Shown here: positions 59,903 through 62,567 of the stretch, one piece after another
Numbering within the stretch: the stretch's first letter is position 1
Layout: every line of letters starts with the position of its first letter
NCBI GenBank assembly: GCA_900555035.1
Contig: USJX01000004.1
Coordinates: 1 to 62,567, forward strand
Source of the DNA: an uncultured Prevotella sp.
Lineage (GTDB): Bacteria > Bacteroidota > Bacteroidia > Bacteroidales > Bacteroidaceae
Direction: 5' to 3'
Length of the DNA stretch: 62,567 nucleotides
Notes under the pieces: model-generated
Databases searched by the model: none
Told to the model about the DNA's origin: nothing
The model's input: only the letters and a program-made list of their open reading frames with translations
Made by a program: the position numbers and the translations under genes

Positions 59903-60850
59903 ATGGCAAAGATATATAAGCAGATTACTGATTTAATCGGTAAGACCCCATTGGTAGAATTGGGGAAGTATTCAGCATCCAAGGGTTTGGAGACTCCTGT
60001 AATTGCTAAGGTAGAATTCTTCAATCCTGGCGGAAGCGTAAAGGATCGTATCGCACTTGCGATGATCGAAGACGCTGAGCAGAAGGGCATCCTGAAACCA
60101 GGTGCCACCATCATCGAACCAACCAGCGGTAACACGGGTGTAGGTTTGGCTCTGGTATCAGCCGTAAAGGGCTACCACCTCATCCTCACCATGCCTGAAA
60201 CCATGAGCGTGGAGCGCAGAAACCTGGTGAAGGCTTACGGCGCAGAAGTGAGATTGACCAGCGGTAAGGACGGAATGCCTGGCGCCATCAAGGCTGCCGA
60301 GGAGCTCCGCGATTCCATTCCGGGTTCCGTGATTCTGGGACAGTTTACCAACCCATCCAATCCTGCCAAGCACTATGCCACAACTGGACCTGAAATCTGG
60401 GCTGATACCGATGGCGAGATTGATATCTTCGTAGCCGGTGTAGGAACAGGTGGAACCATTTCGGGTATCGCCAAGTACTTGAAGGAGCAGAATCCTAACG
60501 TGAAGGTGATTGCCGTAGAACCAGCCACATCGCCTGTATTGAACGGCGGACAGAGCGGTCCTCACAAGATTCAGGGCATCGGTGCCGGCTTCGTTCCAGA
60601 GACCTACTCTTCAGAATTCATCGATGAGGTATTGGATATTCAGAACGATGATGCCATCAAGGCAGGTCGTGACCTGGCTCAGACCGAGGGCCTCTTGGTA
60701 GGAATCTCATCAGGTGCCGCCGCCTTTGCAGCCACCGAGATTGCGAAGCGTCCTGAGAACAAGGGCAAGAAGATTGTAGCCCTCTTGCCAGATACTGGCG
60801 AGCGTTATTTAAGCACTGTACTCTACGCTTTCGAGGAGTATCCATTGTAA
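59903..60850 (+). CDS. cysK: Cysteine synthase A
   Basis: A 315-residue PLP enzyme that converts O-acetylserine and sulfide to cysteine. The PLP-binding lysine is in NPGGSVKDRIALAMIE, the O-acetylserine loop is EPTSGNTGVGLALVSA, and the phosphate loop is GVGTGGTISGIAKYLKEQ. The C-terminal ALLPDTGERYLST is typical of CysK. The length is normal. It follows metY, so cysteine and homocysteine synthesis share a transcript here. A strong hairpin terminator (60894-60932) follows. Confidence 0.97.
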   Translation: MAKIYKQITDLIGKTPLVELGKYSASKGLETPVIAKVEFFNPGGSVKDRIALAMIEDAEQKGILKPGATIIEPTSGNTGVGLALVSAVKGYHLILTMPETMSVERRNLVKAYGAEVRLTSGKDGMPGAIKAAEELRDSIPGSVILGQFTNPSNPAKHYATTGPEIWADTDGEIDIFVAGVGTGGTISGIAKYLKEQNPNVKVIAVEPATSPVLNGGQSGPHKIQGIGAGFVPETYSSEFIDEVLDIQNDDAIKAGRDLAQTEGLLVGISSGAAAFAATEIAKRPENKGKKIVALLPDTGERYLSTVLYAFEEYPL

Positions 60851-60893
60851 TTCACAATCGGATATTTTCTGAAGAAAGCAAAATCTATCATAA

Positions 60894-60932
60894 TTTCCCC
60901 AACCCGCTTTCCCATAGCAGGTTGGGGATTTT
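60894..60932 (+). terminator. Terminator after cysK
   Basis: The stem TTTCCCCAACCCGC with GCAGGTTGGGGA (one mismatch) has a short loop and flanking A/T runs. It ends metY-cysK transcription. Confidence 0.85.
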
Positions 60933-60935
60933 CAT

Positions 60936-61004
60936 ATCATCTTATTCTGGTTTTACCTATGATTTTCCAAATCATCTTATTCTACATTTCTACTATGATT
61001 TTCC
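60936..61004. repeat. 35-bp direct repeat at the 3' end of the DUF3987 gene
   Basis: ATCATCTTATTCT followed by 8-9 variable bases and CTATGATTTTCC occurs twice, 60936-60968 and 60971-61004. The second copy contains the stop and last codons of the DUF3987 gene (minus strand), so its 3' end is duplicated downstream of the gene. Confidence 0.75.
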
Positions 61005-62336
61005 GAAGTAACTCTTGCGGAAAAGCGTCTTCTTGCTCACACAATCATACTCCAGATACCCCCTCTTCATCCAGGTTTTCAGCATCTCACGGGTGCCCCC
61101 GGGCTTTAATCCAGCCTCAGCACGCAGCACCTCCAACTGATCCCATGTAAAGGTATCCGTCAGCTTCTGGAGCAGATTCTGAGGACCGCGAGAGGTGAAA
61201 CGCTGATGCCTCTGATCATCTATCAAATCCCAGAAGAAATGCATCTTGCACCACAAATCATAATGCAGCGACCAGCGGATGAATTCATCTATCTCATCCT
61301 CCCATTTACAGCCGTTGGCCACATAGAGCACGCACGCTTTGAGATAGGCTATCACCAGGGCACGGAAAGAGAAATTCTCGTAGATGCGGTCCTGACTGCA
61401 GATGGAATAATCACGGCACTCCTCCATAAGTTCATTGATCAGGCGCACAGCCTGCGGACAATCTACCTTGCCGCGCACCTTGCACAGACGGTTGATGTAA
61501 GGACGAAGCTCCTCATCAAAGGCCTCATCATAATCGCCGAACACGGGTATCTCGGCACCGATTTCACGCTGTGGAAGGGTACAGAAATTGATGCGTGAGA
61601 TAGGACCATCAGTTACCACATCCTTAAAGAACTGGCGACCATGATTAATGGTGGTGCAGGCATTCCAATTGTAGAGGATGTGTACTCTCTCGTTCACAGA
61701 ACCGGGCATGGCGCGAGTCTGCCCGAAGGTGTTTCCGGGGTCAAAGGCAAGACACATGATAGTCCACTTTCTGCCCTTCTGCTTTCCCTTAGAACCATCC
61801 TCAATGGAATCCCACAAATCTATCTCGTTCATCAGAGAATAGAGGAAATGTCCCTTGGCATCATACATGCGCTGCACGAAGGCTGCCGATGTCATATCCG
61901 GATCCACTTCCTGTATCACCAGGTCGGTAGGACGCTTCGGCTTATACTTGTGCGTGCCCATCGTATTCATCTCCATCTTCCACTCTTTCTCGCGCTGCAT
62001 ATTCACCTTGTCACGCTCATGGATATCGGCCATGATGTGGCGGATAGGAGCATTCACGCAGCTCTTTCCGGTGCCCGTAGGGGCCATGAGCACATTCATG
62101 AGAGTGGCTTCGTGCTCTACGCCATCGACATACTCAAAGCGCACCTGATAGAGGTGGGCTGCAAGCGATGGAAATACGGCATGAGCCACGGCTGGCTTGT
62201 AGATGTCGGGGGTACGGCTCACCAGGAGTTTGATAAGCGATGGCAGCTTTTCCGGCATCGCAGGGGGAAGTTCCTCTTCCTTCTCTTCTTCGTCAATAAA
62301 CAAAGAATCTTTTAAGCTTTCATTTGTTTCAGTCAT
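60993..62336 (-). CDS. DUF3987 domain ATPase
   Basis: A 447-residue protein of the same DUF3987 class as the large gene at 1025-3736, but without the VirE-N part and without the low-complexity linker. The P-loop MAPTGTGKS is at residues 84-92. Family segments include ERVHILYNWNACTTINHGRQFFKDV and VTDGPISRINFCTLPQ. A winged-helix-like C-terminus (FTWDQLEVLRAEAGLKPGGTREMLKTWMKRGYLEYD) matches the other gene's ending. It probably is a primase-helicase-like ATPase of a mobile or phage-derived unit. It is next to the window edge, so its partners may lie outside. Its 3' end is duplicated downstream. Confidence 0.85.
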   Translation of the reverse strand: MTETNESLKDSLFIDEEEKEEELPPAMPEKLPSLIKLLVSRTPDIYKPAVAHAVFPSLAAHLYQVRFEYVDGVEHEATLMNVLMAPTGTGKSCVNAPIRHIMADIHERDKVNMQREKEWKMEMNTMGTHKYKPKRPTDLVIQEVDPDMTSAAFVQRMYDAKGHFLYSLMNEIDLWDSIEDGSKGKQKGRKWTIMCLAFDPGNTFGQTRAMPGSVNERVHILYNWNACTTINHGRQFFKDVVTDGPISRINFCTLPQREIGAEIPVFGDYDEAFDEELRPYINRLCKVRGKVDCPQAVRLINELMEECRDYSICSQDRIYENFSFRALVIAYLKACVLYVANGCKWEDEIDEFIRWSLHYDLWCKMHFFWDLIDDQRHQRFTSRGPQNLLQKLTDTFTWDQLEVLRAEAGLKPGGTREMLKTWMKRGYLEYDCVSKKTLFRKSYFGKS

Positions 62337-62567
62337 AACGTTAAATTATTAGTTGGTATTACGAATATGAAATTCGTTTAATCACCTACAAAGTTACAAA
62401 AAATATTCAATACCACCAAACGTTTATGTGATTTTCTACACAGATGGGGGCAGTTTCAGTTAATCTAAGGTACTTTAATCTATCAATCTTTATAACATAA
62501 GTAATATGATATATAGATTATATTATTAATATAGAAACTGATGTATTGCATAATATTATCGGAGGTC
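62337..62567. other. Intergenic region upstream of DUF3987 gene
   Basis: An AT-rich region of 231 bp to the window end, containing no gene. A stretch near 62495-62545 has ATATAT-like sequence. A promoter for the minus-strand DUF3987 gene would lie here, but no clear TAnnTTTG box was identified. Confidence 0.5.

Noticed and set aside
1..62567. tRNA or rRNA genes
   Set aside because: No conserved tRNA arm pattern or rRNA stretch was recognised on either strand by eye; a tRNAscan-SE run would settle it.

Overview
The window looks like a chromosome segment of a gut or oral Bacteroidales bacterium, most likely Prevotella/Segatella (S. copri-like). The basis is repeated Bacteroidota-type promoter boxes (TAnnTTTG, some with an upstream TTG), a full-length SprA type IX secretion (T9SS) translocon, a diaminopimelate dehydrogenase, Bacteroidota-specific DUF families, and weak or absent Shine-Dalgarno sites. 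The assignment is inferred from gene content. No rRNA or tRNA gene was recognised.

Layout. 1-4.8 kb is an accessory module on the + strand: an OB-fold-like small protein, an unknown protein, a large DUF3987/BT4734-type ATPase with a poly-Ser linker, a DUF5675 protein and a T7-lysozyme-like amidase. A second DUF3987 ATPase closes the window at 61.0-62.3 kb. 4.9-16.4 kb is mostly housekeeping: a thioredoxin lipoprotein, a secreted esterase, a SIMPL protein, an NhaC antiporter, rubrerythrin, MutY, a MscS channel, PBP4, a PH-domain protein and NadB. 16.5-28.3 kb holds a secreted HEIGH-motif metallopeptidase with a T9SS-like tail, then sprA and ruvA.

28.7-37.9 kb is ddh followed by an AT-rich Rhs polymorphic-toxin island: two Rhs-type proteins, a candidate membrane immunity protein and a protein with a T9SS-like C-terminus. 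The far end of the island carries a 76-bp, 92%-identical copy of the last codons of ddh in which every coding difference is synonymous, so the island is bracketed by ddh 3' ends. 38.0-40.0 kb is a decayed, repeat-rich tract with a truncated DUF4143 ATPase, several tandem repeats of different periods (33, about 34, 21 and 22 bp) and a HU-like stub. An intact AAA/PD-(D/E)XK gene follows.

41.9-60.9 kb returns to core functions: cysteine desulfidase-like protein and C1 aminopeptidase, Dxs, TrkA-TrkH potassium uptake, ManA, a DMT transporter, lactate permease, a four-gene ECF sigma operon with envelope genes, and MetY-CysK sulfur assimilation. Inside this stretch, an AAA ATPase plus DUF4435 (TOPRIM-like) pair at 50.6-52.4 kb has the architecture of the PARIS (AriA-AriB) anti-phage system. 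The most notable observations are the ddh-bracketed Rhs island, the PARIS-like pair, the DUF3987 module, and the structured repeats at 38.7-39.7 and 53.6-53.9 kb.
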